DNA from: Lonicera japonica
Taxonomy: Eukaryota > Streptophyta > Magnoliopsida > Dipsacales > Caprifoliaceae
Assembly (NCBI GenBank): GCA_021464415.1
Contig: CM038469.1
Coordinates: forward strand, 65,512,278 to 65,576,277
Direction of reading: 5' to 3'
DNA length: 64,000 bases
The position numbers and the translations under genes are program-made. Within the stretch, counting starts at the first letter, position 1; each line of letters opens with the position of its first letter. Below the pieces are notes generated by a model that made no database searches, was not told where the DNA came from, and saw only the letters and a program-made list of their open reading frames with translations. Of this stretch, positions 1 to 10,700 are shown in pieces.

Positions 1-166
1 GTTATAGACAAACCATGGTGTGTAGCCTGCTAGCACCTACTACAGCCACACTGGTGCACGTGTAGCAGCACTCCCACAACACTAGTACCGTTACAACAAT
101 AAACAGTAAAAAAGGAGGATAAGTGGATAACAAAATCCAAAATAAGAAAAAATAGGGAAGACATGC
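1..166 (-). other. Intron of the SERINC gene, entered through a GC splice donor
   Basis: The last visible exon ends at 167 with the conserved AIRS segment. The bases that follow on the minus strand read AG|GCATGT, so the donor appears to be GC rather than GT. No further coding similarity is visible down to base 1, so the next exon is outside the window. Confidence 0.55.
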
Positions 167-3100
167 CTTCTTATGGCAGACCAGCAAAGGAACACAACAT
201 AAAGCCCCATAAACCCTGGAGTCAATAAGCCAGCATTCACCTGTTTCATTGCAAATATATATAAATATATATATATGTATATGTGAATATGAGATTGTCT
301 AAACTCATGAATTGACTGAAACGGACGGGGAGGATTGAAACTTACTTTAGGGTGGAGAGAGACACTGGTCATGAGCTGGAGGAGAACTAAGGTCCAAGTG
401 ATGAAGAAAATGTTAAGAAGGCAAGTTGTCTCTGGGGTATACCAAATGTACATCAAAATGATCCCCAGTATGCATACAACATACGCTATAGTTGCAAGTA
501 ACATCACATGGATGTGGCTGCAGCACAAAATCTTCCATTAAATTAGAAATGGTTTCCCATGAAAATTATATTTTTCTTGTGTTTCCTAAAGATTCAGGGT
601 GCGCCTGATTGTATTTCTTTTACATGGAAAATGACCACGATCCATTGTATTCCTTAGCCATGTTCAATTGCCTATGCTTTCTGTGTAGAATCAATTGCCA
701 AGGAACCACTTGTTTGGCCTAAATTTTCCTTTTTCCATGGAGTCCGAAGACAAACTCATCCCAGCCTATGTTTATGTTTTCTATAGATTTTTTTTTGTGA
801 ATAAACAGCTCCAAGGAATCTAATTATGTTCCCATGTAAGCCAATCAAATGCACCCTCAGAGAATTTCCAAGGTATTGATTGCCACTTGGAAAATACAAT
901 GAAAACTAATGGGAGAGAGAAAAAAAAAATTAGGTACACTTACCACCTATCGGCATATTTGTCGGATTGGCAACAATCGTTCAGCCATGTGATGAAACTG
1001 ATTATACTTACTAACTGAATAAGTAGAAAGACCCTGCAAAAAAAAAAAAGATTGTGAAAAAGATAAGTTCACCAAAAACTGCAAGCAATTTCACTAACCC
1101 AAGTACCCAACTAAGATGCCAAGCTTACTTTTCATCTTCTACAATGACAAACTCTAAGGGTGTATTTGATTGCACTTTGCTCCCATGGAAAATGCTCAGA
1201 ATTTCATATTTTCCATCTCTGGTGGTGTTTGTTTGTGCAATGGAATCAATTTCCATGGTGCATGTTGGTTTTAGCTTAATTTTTGGTTTTTTCATGTAAT
1301 CCACAAGCCACATCCACCTAAGTTTTTGTTTCCCGTGTAAAACAATTCAAAGGAATTTGATTATTTTCCATGTAAACCAACCAAACGCACCCTAAATCTG
1401 TCATCCATGATGCGAAGATCAAAACAGTAAAATAAGTGATTCATACCCGGCACCAAAATGCGCAATCTCCCCTGCCAAGGAAAAAGTTCATGAGAGGGGT
1501 TTATAATTTGGAGCAAGGAACAACTCTATAAAGTACTTGTACCGTATCGGACTCCTCTAGAGTGATGAGAGAGTTGAAGAAATCTGGACCGTTAGTTTAA
1601 AATTAGATGGTTCAAACTTTGAGTGATAGTTTCCCTCTGAATGAATTTTCATCAGAGCAAACACGATCTGTCAAAATTTGACCCATCCAAGTTTATACTA
1701 ACTGTCTGGATTTACTACTCTACTCACATTCACAGTGAGTGAAACACTCTAAAGGAGCTGGATCCGTAATGTAATGCTTATAAACAGATAAAGTAGCTGG
1801 GCATAATTTAAAATCTCACCATAAATCTGTATAACAGCCGATGGAATGAAAAAAGGCACCACCGTTAGGGCAATCATAAGGAGAATCTTGGCAGGCCACC
1901 ATCCAGAATGCCATAATTCTCTTGGTTCATGCAATTTTGAGGTACCGGCGGTAGAAAGAAACATAGCGAAATAGAATGTCTAAAATATGTTGTTAAGGTT
2001 AACTCCAAACTGGCTAAAGACTTACCCAAGCAAAATACAAAAAACTGGTACGTGAACTTCCAACATTTATTTGTTTCTCAAAAAAAAAAAAAAAAAACCC
2101 TTCCAACTTCTTGACAACTTTGGGGTGTCTTAAGAAAAAATTTGGAAAATGATGAAACACAACTAATTTTTATGAGAAGTTGGAAAAAGAGACCAAGTGA
2201 TTTTGGTGAGATGTTCTATTACTCTTTATTTTTTTTTCCATGCGGGTAAGAAAAAAGATGGAGAATGTCACACAAAATCACTGCCTCTTTTTCCAAATTC
2301 TTAAAAAACTGTCCTTTTTTTTTCATCATTATACGTACTTTTATCAAATGGACCTGCATAAGTTTGTTTTTATCGAATACTTGAGGTTTTCTTCTAAACT
2401 CAAATAGTTAACTAAACGAAATCTACTTCAACTAATATTTTCAAAACAAAAATATGGTTTTTTTTTTCAGTGCAAAAGTATGTCAGAAAAAAGATAAATA
2501 CTTTTCTTTATATGGCAAAAGGATACAAAACAGCCCATGCTCACTCTTAGAACTCCTTCGGCTCCCAAACAGTCCTTGCCGCCATGGCAACCTTTCAGTC
2601 CTGTATATCACATGAAATTACAGTCATGTAGCCTCTGTCCCAAACTGATAAAAAAACACTAATTTCAACCTAATCATTAATCATGGATACAACTTATTTT
2701 ATACTACGAGATTTGAAATGTTGATTATGTCACAAAAAGGAAAATGTGACTGTCGATTTGAGACGTCCTGTAAAGGAAACTGAGACTATCAATCTGATAA
2801 GATAGTAAATTCATGGCGAGTTCATTTAGACAATAGCTTCTTTTTTTCTTCATTTGGAAGGTGAATTGCAGCTTTTAGTAGCCAATTTTGGTGAAATCAA
2901 ACAGCAGTGGCAAAAATATATCTCCAATAGAACTTACACAATTAGTGAAAACTCATTGATTTCGTGCTTATAGTCGGAAGGACGGCTAGCAAGACACCCA
3001 CTAAACCTTAGTGGGGGTGGTCTGAATTTGGAACTCGGGGGCAAAAGCAATCTCCACTAGTGAGTACTTCTTTTAGTGAGCATTATTTGGCCTTAATTTT

Positions 3101-3796
3101 AGTGGAGAGTCTAATAATGGATACTAGTGGTTTTACAGTGCACCATCCATTCATTGAGAGACGCACATTCGATGGTCCGTTGGACACTAATTCACATGGC
3201 ACATTTTTCAGATATGACAACACATCCTTCAGCAAGAATTACGTAAGAGAGGTAATGTCTTGAAAATTTGGAAATCAATTTTTGACCAAAATCTCGAAGA
3301 CTTTTTCCTTCAAAATCTCAATGACTTGGCAAGTCAATTCACTGAGTACCTTGTCCACATGCTTAGTAGCTCCTAAAAGTTGTAACCCACATAAATTTGG
3401 GAGAGAGAAAGTGATGAGCGGTTGGGAGACATTTGATTCTGAATTTTACTTTTGGAACTTTTTGGGTACTACGCAGCATTGCTCAATGTATCAAATTTTA
3501 TGACAATAAACAACTATATTCTTATAAATATGGATTATAGGAATTGAACTGAGGAAGTAAATTAATTAAGAAGTGAAAATCTTACTCTCCATTTCTCTCA
3601 AGATAGTATGGCCATAGTCTCTAACAGCCCAAGCAAGCATATTTGTAATGAGAAACAACAAGCCGTAAACGTATCGAGCCATCCAAGGGTTGGACCCATG
3701 TCGGAATTGGCTCCACCACGGTCCATCCATGAGCTTGGCATACCGGTCATTGGTGCTGTTCGTCATAGCAGTAGTGCCTCCTTCCATCTCAACCAT
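167..3796 (-). CDS. SERINC/TMS1-family multipass membrane protein, 5' part (runs off the left edge)
   Basis: Seven exons read on the minus strand: 3586-3796, 2527-2600, 1820-1979, 1447-1471, 944-1033, 346-517 and 167-240; all phases fit and give about 268 residues. The start is the ATG at 3796, which opens an acidic, Ser/Thr/Asn-rich tail of about 40 residues before the first hydrophobic helix (YVYGLLFLITNMLAWAVRDY). Family hallmarks follow: LKGCHGGKDCLGAEGVLRVS, SGWWPAKI, FIPSAVIQIYGE, ITWLNDCCQSDKYADRC, NIFFITWTLVLLQLMTSVSL and LTPGFMGLYVVFLCW. SERINC proteins are ER/Golgi or plasma-membrane proteins with about 10-11 helices, linked to serine-containing lipid synthesis and lipid scrambling; the exact role in plants is not settled. 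Plant members are about 400 residues, so the last third lies left of base 1. Introns 2, 4 and 5 hold MITE-like inserts. Seen: exons and motifs. Inferred: function. Confidence 0.93.
596..857. mobile_element. MITE-like element in SERINC intron 5
   Basis: The ends are imperfect inverted repeats: AGGGTGCGCCTGATTG on the left and, read on the other strand, AGGGTGCATTTGATTG on the right. Length is about 262 bp and there is no coding capacity. The AGGGTGCRTTTG-type end suggests a hAT or Harbinger MITE. No clean target-site duplication was found. Confidence 0.5.
1157..1393. mobile_element. Second, related MITE-like element in SERINC intron 4
   Basis: The left end AGGGTGTATTTGATTG and the right end (other strand) AGGGTGCGTTTGGTTG are inverted repeats and match the ends of the element at 596-857. 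The two also share internal stretches such as CCATGTAARCCAAYCAAA, so they belong to one family. No exact target duplication was found. Confidence 0.5.
2096..2330. mobile_element. Fold-back (MITE-like) sequence in SERINC intron 2
   Basis: Sequence near 2174-2210 (AGAAGTTGGAAAAAGAG ... GTGATTTTGGTGAG) returns in inverted, diverged form near 2265-2310 (CACAAAATCACT ... CTCTTTTTCCAAATTCT). The piece could fold into a long imperfect hairpin typical of an old MITE. Borders are uncertain. Confidence 0.35.
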
Positions 3797-3975
3797 TCAG
3801 AGAGATGTTGAATCAATGAATTAAGGGTGTAGCATAATAGATCGAGCTAGTGGTAGTGGGCTTTCATTTCATTTCGTTTCCTTTCCTTTACTTTCCACTA
3901 GCTTTTCTCTGTAGCTGCGGGCACTGTACTGTGTATGGGTTTGATATGTGTTAGTGAAGACATACAATACAATAC

Positions 3976-3986
3976 AATATATATGA
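3976..3986 (-). promoter_or_regulatory. Candidate TATA box of the SERINC gene
   Basis: The minus strand reads TCATATATATT about 185 bp upstream of the start codon. A start site some 30 bp downstream would give a 5' leader of about 150 nt, which is normal. This is the only TATA-like run close to the gene start. Inference from position and composition only. Confidence 0.35.
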
Positions 3987-4299
3987 TCTTTAAGATTTTT
4001 AGCAAAGAGAGATTCTGTTACACGAAGAATCAGAAAGATATAACAAAAAAATCATTTCAAACTCTAAAATGGATAAAATCTTAACCGGAATTTAAGCAAC
4101 TATTTCCAACTTTTTTTTTTCCAATACAAACCATGCATTTATATTTTACAGTTAATTAAATAATAAATCAGGTCAATTCTGGGAACACCCTTTCCACTAT
4201 GAGGTCAAACAACGGATGTATTTGTGTATTACTTGTATGAGAAAAATTGAATAGAAACATGGAAATAAAATATTGCCTACAATTGTACAACTCCACATT

Positions 4300-4536
4300 C
4301 GTTAACCTTCTCTTCTTGTTAGAATTGGCTCCTTTCCATTATTTATTTCTCCCCGCCCTTTATTCCAAGAGATAAACGAATGAATTTTTTCATAAAATTT
4401 GATAGAAACAATTTTTATAATGAATATATTATTTTCACAAAATTTCAACAAAAAACTCAAATCAGTAGTAAGTGTAATAAAATTTTGATATATGTATATA
4501 TTCATTATCCCCGTTGAAAATTTAGATGTCATTTCA
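4300..4536. repeat. Inverted, diverged copy of part of the neighbouring 540-bp repeat
   Basis: The stretch with ATGAATTTTTTCATAAAATTT resembles, in reverse orientation, the segment CAAAATTTTATGAAAAAATT inside the adjoining direct repeat. Together they look like the arms of an old fold-back element that was later partly duplicated. Confidence 0.35.
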
Positions 4537-5075
4537 CTCACTTCTAAATTTAATCTTTTGATAAAAATTTGTGGAGGTGAGATTATCTCCACAAAATTTT
4601 ATGAAAAAATTCACCCATTTAAGCCCCGAAATAAAGGATATTGGGGGAAATTGGAGAAAATGACTAATGGGGAAGAGTTTCATTATGGTTAATGTTAATC
4701 CACTAAAATAACATGGATCCAAACAATTGTTTATTTGTTTTCAAACAGTTTGGGTAATGGATTAACTCGTGGGACCTGAACTCATGATGTATATAAGTCA
4801 TGAGGTACTTATGATAGCTTAAACTTGCAAATTGATCGCATGTTTTAAAAATACAACAATCTCATCATAAATCAGTAATTAAAAATGAAATTTGTGTATT
4901 ATTATGAGATTTAATACATTTATCATTTCTCAAAAAGCAAACTGAACTTTTACAAGAGAAAAATATTAGAAATCACCAATATAACGATAATGTGTCATAA
5001 CAGGTAGATTGATGACAGTTGGATTATGAAGTCAAATATCAAAATTATGTTCAGGTTACGTCAATGCTCTTTTTC
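4537..5075. repeat. Tandem duplication of about 539 bp, copy 1
   Basis: This copy aligns almost end to end with 5076-5614 with scattered substitutions and a few small indels. Both contain a short hairpin (TTTGTGGAG / CTCCACAAA in this copy) and GGATATTGGGGGAAAT. No gene is recognisable; the short open frames in both copies are by-products of the shared sequence. Confidence 0.85.
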
Positions 5076-5614
5076 ACCCACTTCTAAATTTAATCTTTTG
5101 ATAAAATTTTGTAAAGGTGAGATCATCTCCACAAAATTTCATGAAAAAATTCACCCATTTGAGCCCCGAAATAAAGGATATTGGGGGAAATCGGAGAAAA
5201 GGAGTAATGGGGAAGAGTTCCATTATGGTTAATGTTAATCCACTAAAATAACATGGATCCAAACAATAGTTTATTTGTTTTCAAACGGTTTGGGTAATGG
5301 ATTAACTCGTGGGACTTGAACTCATGATTTAAAAGTCATGAGGTACTTATGATAGCTCAAAGTTGCAAATTAATCGCAAGTTTTAAAAATACAACAATCT
5401 CATCATAAATCAGTAATTAAAAATGAAATTTGTGTACTATTATGAGATTTAATACATTCATAATTTCTTAAAAAGCAAACTGAACTTTTACAAGAGAAAA
5501 ATATTGGATATCACCAGGATAACGATAATGTGTCACAACAGGTAGATTGATGACAGTTGGATCATGAAGTCAAATATCAAAATTACATTCAGGTTATGTC
5601 AATGCTCTTTTTCA
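5076..5614. repeat. Tandem duplication of about 539 bp, copy 2
   Basis: Second copy of the unit at 4537-5075. It ends with CAATGCTCTTTTTCA, the same bases that close copy 1, so the junctions are sharp. Differences between copies are scattered, which suggests an old rather than a very recent duplication. Confidence 0.85.
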
Positions 5615-6448
5615 ATTTTTTAGGCCCATAAATGTAAGGTCGATTAGTGATGTTAGATTTATTACGCCAAGTTATTATTACAATTATTTTACAATATATT
5701 TCTTTGGATTGAAACCAAGAGGGAAATTGCTAGGAAGTCTAGGTTCAGGTAAGATGCAATAAAAACCGGCCAATCTGATCTAATCTATTTTAATTTTTTT
5801 TTGGATTTTACGAATTAATTTGATCGGATTTGATCAACTTTTGAAAAATTAAAAGATATGGGATTGGTTTAGTTTTGGAATTGTGGAAAGTGATCAAATT
5901 AGTGTATATATATATGTTTTTTTTAAGTGCCACATGTCTTTATATTATTGGTTGTCAATGTAGTTTATTTGTAGTACTATTTATTTAGATTTGATTATAA
6001 GTTATTTGGTTTTATTTTTACAATTTGCTATATTTATCAATTAGAAAAAAAAAATTAGTAGGTATATTGCCAGCTTAACGTATTGAGACTCTATTTTTCT
6101 TACTCAATTGAATCGAATTAGATTAGACCAATAGGATGTGTTGAATTATATGCAAATTTTGAAACCAACACCAAATTAAATACGAATAATTTAAAAAACT
6201 ACCGAATCGAATGGTAACAGTGACTACCAAACCAATTAGAGAGGGAAAAGAAAAAAGAGTCAGCAGAGACAGCGTACAAATCTCATGTTTTAATGTATAG
6301 TCACATGCCAAAATGGTTAAATTGGCCGACATGTGGAATCAAACTGTACCTACGAGGAAAAAAATGTAATTTTTGCAGCAGGATCCAAGGCCATCAATTG
6401 AAGAAATTATTGTACCCAAATAATTTAATTAAACTGGCCTTACCTGGA

Positions 6449-6479
<31 letters not shown>

Positions 6480-7529
6480 GACTTTTCTACTGAAAATCTA
6501 GAATGCCAAGTAAAATCTAGAAGACTCGTTTCTAAATCTGACTAGATCTAGTTCCTCTCGCTAAGTCAAGATCGGTACTGGTCCTACTGGAAATGCCCGG
6601 TCGCACCAGAATATTTATATGTGGCAAAATAACACTGACTACGATAACATGATACAAATTAATACGAAATTATAAAATAACGAGTAAAATCATAATAATT
6701 TTAGGTCGTATTAGTTCGGACTCAAAAAAGCATGATAAGTTAATAGATCATGTCACTTAATATTCAATAACACTGTAACGATCATTAGAACCTCACTAAT
6801 AAAATATATAGTTGTATAAATATAATATGTGTACGGATCTTTTTTTATATATTTATCTAAATTGTTTAGTGTTACGAATATGTATTTGTTAAGTCAATGT
6901 GAACTTACAATACATACATATGTATATATACTTTATTATATTTGTACTTAACGGGTAATAATAGGTAGAATCGGATAATTAATTTGTTAAGATAATAAAT
7001 CGGGTTTGAATATGATTTTTCTACCCGATGAAAAGACATTCGTTTGGAATTTTTATCTAATACGAACACGACCCACTTAAACACAATATGACACTACATA
7101 TATGATTACAATTATTGCATTTTAAAAGGCACTTCATAACATAAGTATGAGCAAACTTTTTTCTCACTTGGACATGAAAGAACACAATTGACACGACTGA
7201 GCAAAGTTTAACACAACATGATTCTAATTTTTTTGTAGGTTTCATTAAAATTTAAACGAAAATACGACACAAAATTATATTAAAACTCTAAAAACAACAC
7301 CACCACCACAAATTTTTGTGTTAATCTCGTACCAATTCTATGGCCTTTTAAAAAGGATATTCTTAAGTACACCCACATTATTATTATTCTCATCCCAAGT
7401 CAAAATCCAAATCAAATGAATCTAAAAAATAGCCTAGAATCTTTTCTTCTCACCCCATTTATCTCTTAACAAAAAACTTTCGCCTATTATTTTTGAATTA
7501 TATTAAATGCACCTATTAATTTATTTATT
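5615..7529. other. AT-rich intergenic DNA
   Basis: No convincing gene. There is a (TA)n tract near 6453-6480 and stretches with degenerate CGGATTTGATC / ACCGAATCG motifs near 5760-5850 and 6190-6220, which resemble subterminal motifs of old non-autonomous hAT elements but lack resolvable ends. Confidence 0.6.
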
Positions 7530-7771
7530 TTACCATTCTCGTTACACTACTGATGTAAGATTTGAGTCGATACAATACCAAGATTTGAGTGGCTTTTGCT
7601 AACTGCATCGAGCGACCCACAATATGTGATAGTGTTATTAGGTCCTCTTTGATACCATATGGGTTCTCCCCAAAATAGCAAGCCTAAGCAGTAAGTTAGG
7701 CTAATTGTTTCTACTTATATACTAAGAGTCTTTCTATTACACTACCGATGTAAGATATTTTGGTCGTTACA
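7530..7771 (-). mobile_element. TRIM/SMART-like miniature LTR retrotransposon remnant
   Basis: On the minus strand an LTR-like unit starts at 7771 with TGTAACGACC, contains CTTACATCGGTAGTGTAA and TATATAAG, and ends at about 7657. It is followed directly by TGGTATCAAAGAGGACC, which resembles a primer-binding site for initiator tRNA-Met (usual form TGGTATCAGAGC). After about 80 bp the LTR start recurs at 7574 (TGTATCGACT ... CTTACATCAGTAGTGTAA) and then breaks off. A 115-bp LTR with almost no interior fits a TRIM. The second LTR is truncated. Confidence 0.5.
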
Positions 7772-10700
7772 CCTCCACCATAGACAAAATTAATACGACA
7801 ATTTTGTGTTATCCCTAATAGCAAAAGCCAAAGAAACTACATACAATCAAAATCAATATTTGTTTCTCTTTTTATATTTTAACGACATAAAAATTGTATG
7901 AGTCTTTGTACGTACATATATATTACAACTCCAATTAAGATAAACAATACTTGAGATATAACCTAAGGTTATTTTTACGATAATTATTAGTATAATTTGA
8001 TTTAAAATATTTTTTAATTATTATTTAATTGATTACATTCTTTGTTAATTGATTAATGATTGCCCAGTTGATCATTATATTAGTTATATATTAATTTGAT
8101 TAAGTATTAAGGGTTGAAATTTAATGGATAGATACTTTGAATATAATTTTACTTAATGGTATATATGATATATAAATATAAAAGTTTAATGATTAGAATA
8201 TGCTATGATAGTGATCAAACGTCATTTTTTGTCTAAAATAAATTTAAGAGATGTTTTTATGAACTACTTTCATGGCAAAAATTAAACTATTATGACTTGT
8301 ATTTTGATATTTATTTATACAATATATAAGTTATATTGTTTTTTATATGTTGCTCAAATTTAATTGTGTAATTTTCTAATGATTAGTAAAAATACAACAT
8401 GTTGTATACTTTTATGATGATTAGTAAAATAAGAAAAGTGAAATTACTTTTGCTAAATATGAACAAATGATCAATTTAGAGGTGATATATTCTTAGCATG
8501 TACAAATTAAAAGGGATTAGTTGAATGATTTTATATAAAAAAAAATAATGTGGTGACATGCAAATTTTCTTTTACTAAGTAAGAAAGAATATTTTTGTAA
8601 GTTTATATAAGATTTTCATGTTTTTGTTTGTGACAACATAAATAAATATCCCCACCACGAGGTGAATTGATTTTTTTTTTTAAAATAAATGAAGTGAGAA
8701 AAAAAATATTCTCTCACTAAAATAATAAGGCCAATTTCATATATTTATTTAAAAAATTATCACCATAGGGAAAATCACCCGCCAAATTTAACGTATTTTA
8801 GGACAAGATGATAATTTGCAACAAAAAGAAAAAAATAACAAGAGGACAAAACTCTCGTGCGAAGCACGTGACAATAATTAGATGAACAGGAGAATGAAGT
8901 AAAGAATCTGAGAAGACAAAAAGAAAAGAAAAAAATGGGTTTTGTTATCCATCATATCATATAACTGTAGAAGCGTGTTGTGTATGAATTCCCCCAAGCC
9001 CTTCCATCGAACCCCACGACACTACAGTATCTATACTTCGTTATCATTATATCTATAATAACTAACTTTTCAAATTGTTTTTTTTTTTTTTAATAGGCGT
9101 TTATTTATGCCCTTCATATTATATTAATTCACACTTTCACCCCCTCACTTTTATCATCATCATCATTATTATTATTTAGGGCTTAATGACAAAAATTGAC
9201 AACCCACTTATGCTCCTTTTGCACTTGGGCGATCCAAGTTTTTTCTTGGTTAGTTGCAGTGATAAACTTTTTAATTGTTGCCAATTGAGTTCTTTCTTTA
9301 TCTTTTATTTAAATCAACTAACTTAAAACTACATTCATTTACATAAATTATCCCAACTTTTTGAGTACTTACACAAACCACCTCATGGGTTACCTTCTAA
9401 CTTTTTAATTTTAAATGACGAAAAACGGCAACATACTTATGCCCGAGTACTATCATTTTAATTCAAAATAATAAAATAAATAAAAGGCCATTACCTTTCC
9501 CGTCAAAGTAGAAATTATTTCAACCTAAACGATAAAAAATGTTCCTTGATCTTCTTTAAGTTTAGGATTGCTATATTTTATTATGTGTTTATTTGATAAT
9601 AACAATTTTTTTACTTACCAAAAGCAAAATAAAATAATAATAATATTTTTCACATATAAAATTATGAATTAACATACGGAACATATGGTGTGTATATATC
9701 AATACAATCTACACAAGTTAACAATAAAAATAAAAAAAATAGCGTACCTTTGTCCCCAGCTAGCTAGTACAACTACCCACTAATTCTGCTACTTGCTCTA
9801 ACTACAATAACGACCATTCTTACTTTATCCACTATACATTATTTTTACCACTATTTCTATATATAAATGGCCAGTTTTTTGAATGAATGCATAAATAATA
9901 TGAAAAAATGGATGTAAAAAAACTATGCGTTTAGTTAAAGTTAAGAATGCTACTATAAACCTATGGTCTGAAAACACTTATCTCTTGTTCAATAAATTCT
10001 TTGAAAACCAAACTTTCTATTTTTTGTTCTTTTGAAATTTAACCCAAAATAAAAATCCAAAAAACAAAGAAATCTTTGATTTGAAGAAAAGAGACTCAAG
10101 TGTAGAAAGATTAATTACAAAGCAGACTAAATTAATGGGTTCTGATTAAAAGGTGGTCTATGCATAGAATATAAAATTAAAAGATTAGGGGAGGTTTATG
10201 TAAATACTTAAAAAGTTAGGGTGGTTTGTATAAGTAAATTTAGTCTTACGTTTAAAAGTGATTCATAAGCAAGATAACGGATGGACCCAAATGAAAAGAA
10301 AATAATTAAAAAATTCGTTATCATAATTAACCATGAATTTTTTTTATTGCCTAAATGTAAAAGAAAAGGCACTTAACGTATTTACTTTTAAGAGCAATTT
10401 TAGCCTATTACTATTATTATTATTAAGGAAAAGCAAGCACTTTCTCTGCTTGCTCGTATCTCAAAATCAAGCACTTTCTTATTATTATTGAAATTATTGT
10501 TATTATTTGAAAAGCAAGCACTTTCTCCTAATAACCATTTGATTCGTATGTGTTTAGCTTTGCTTTACATTTAAGAGAGAGACAATTGGCTTCAAGAACA
10601 TTCCCTCATTTCTCTACTTGCTCTTATTTCAAAATTCACTATAATTCTACTTATGATTCTAAATCAAAACTAAATCTCAAAATTATTAATGCAAAATGTA

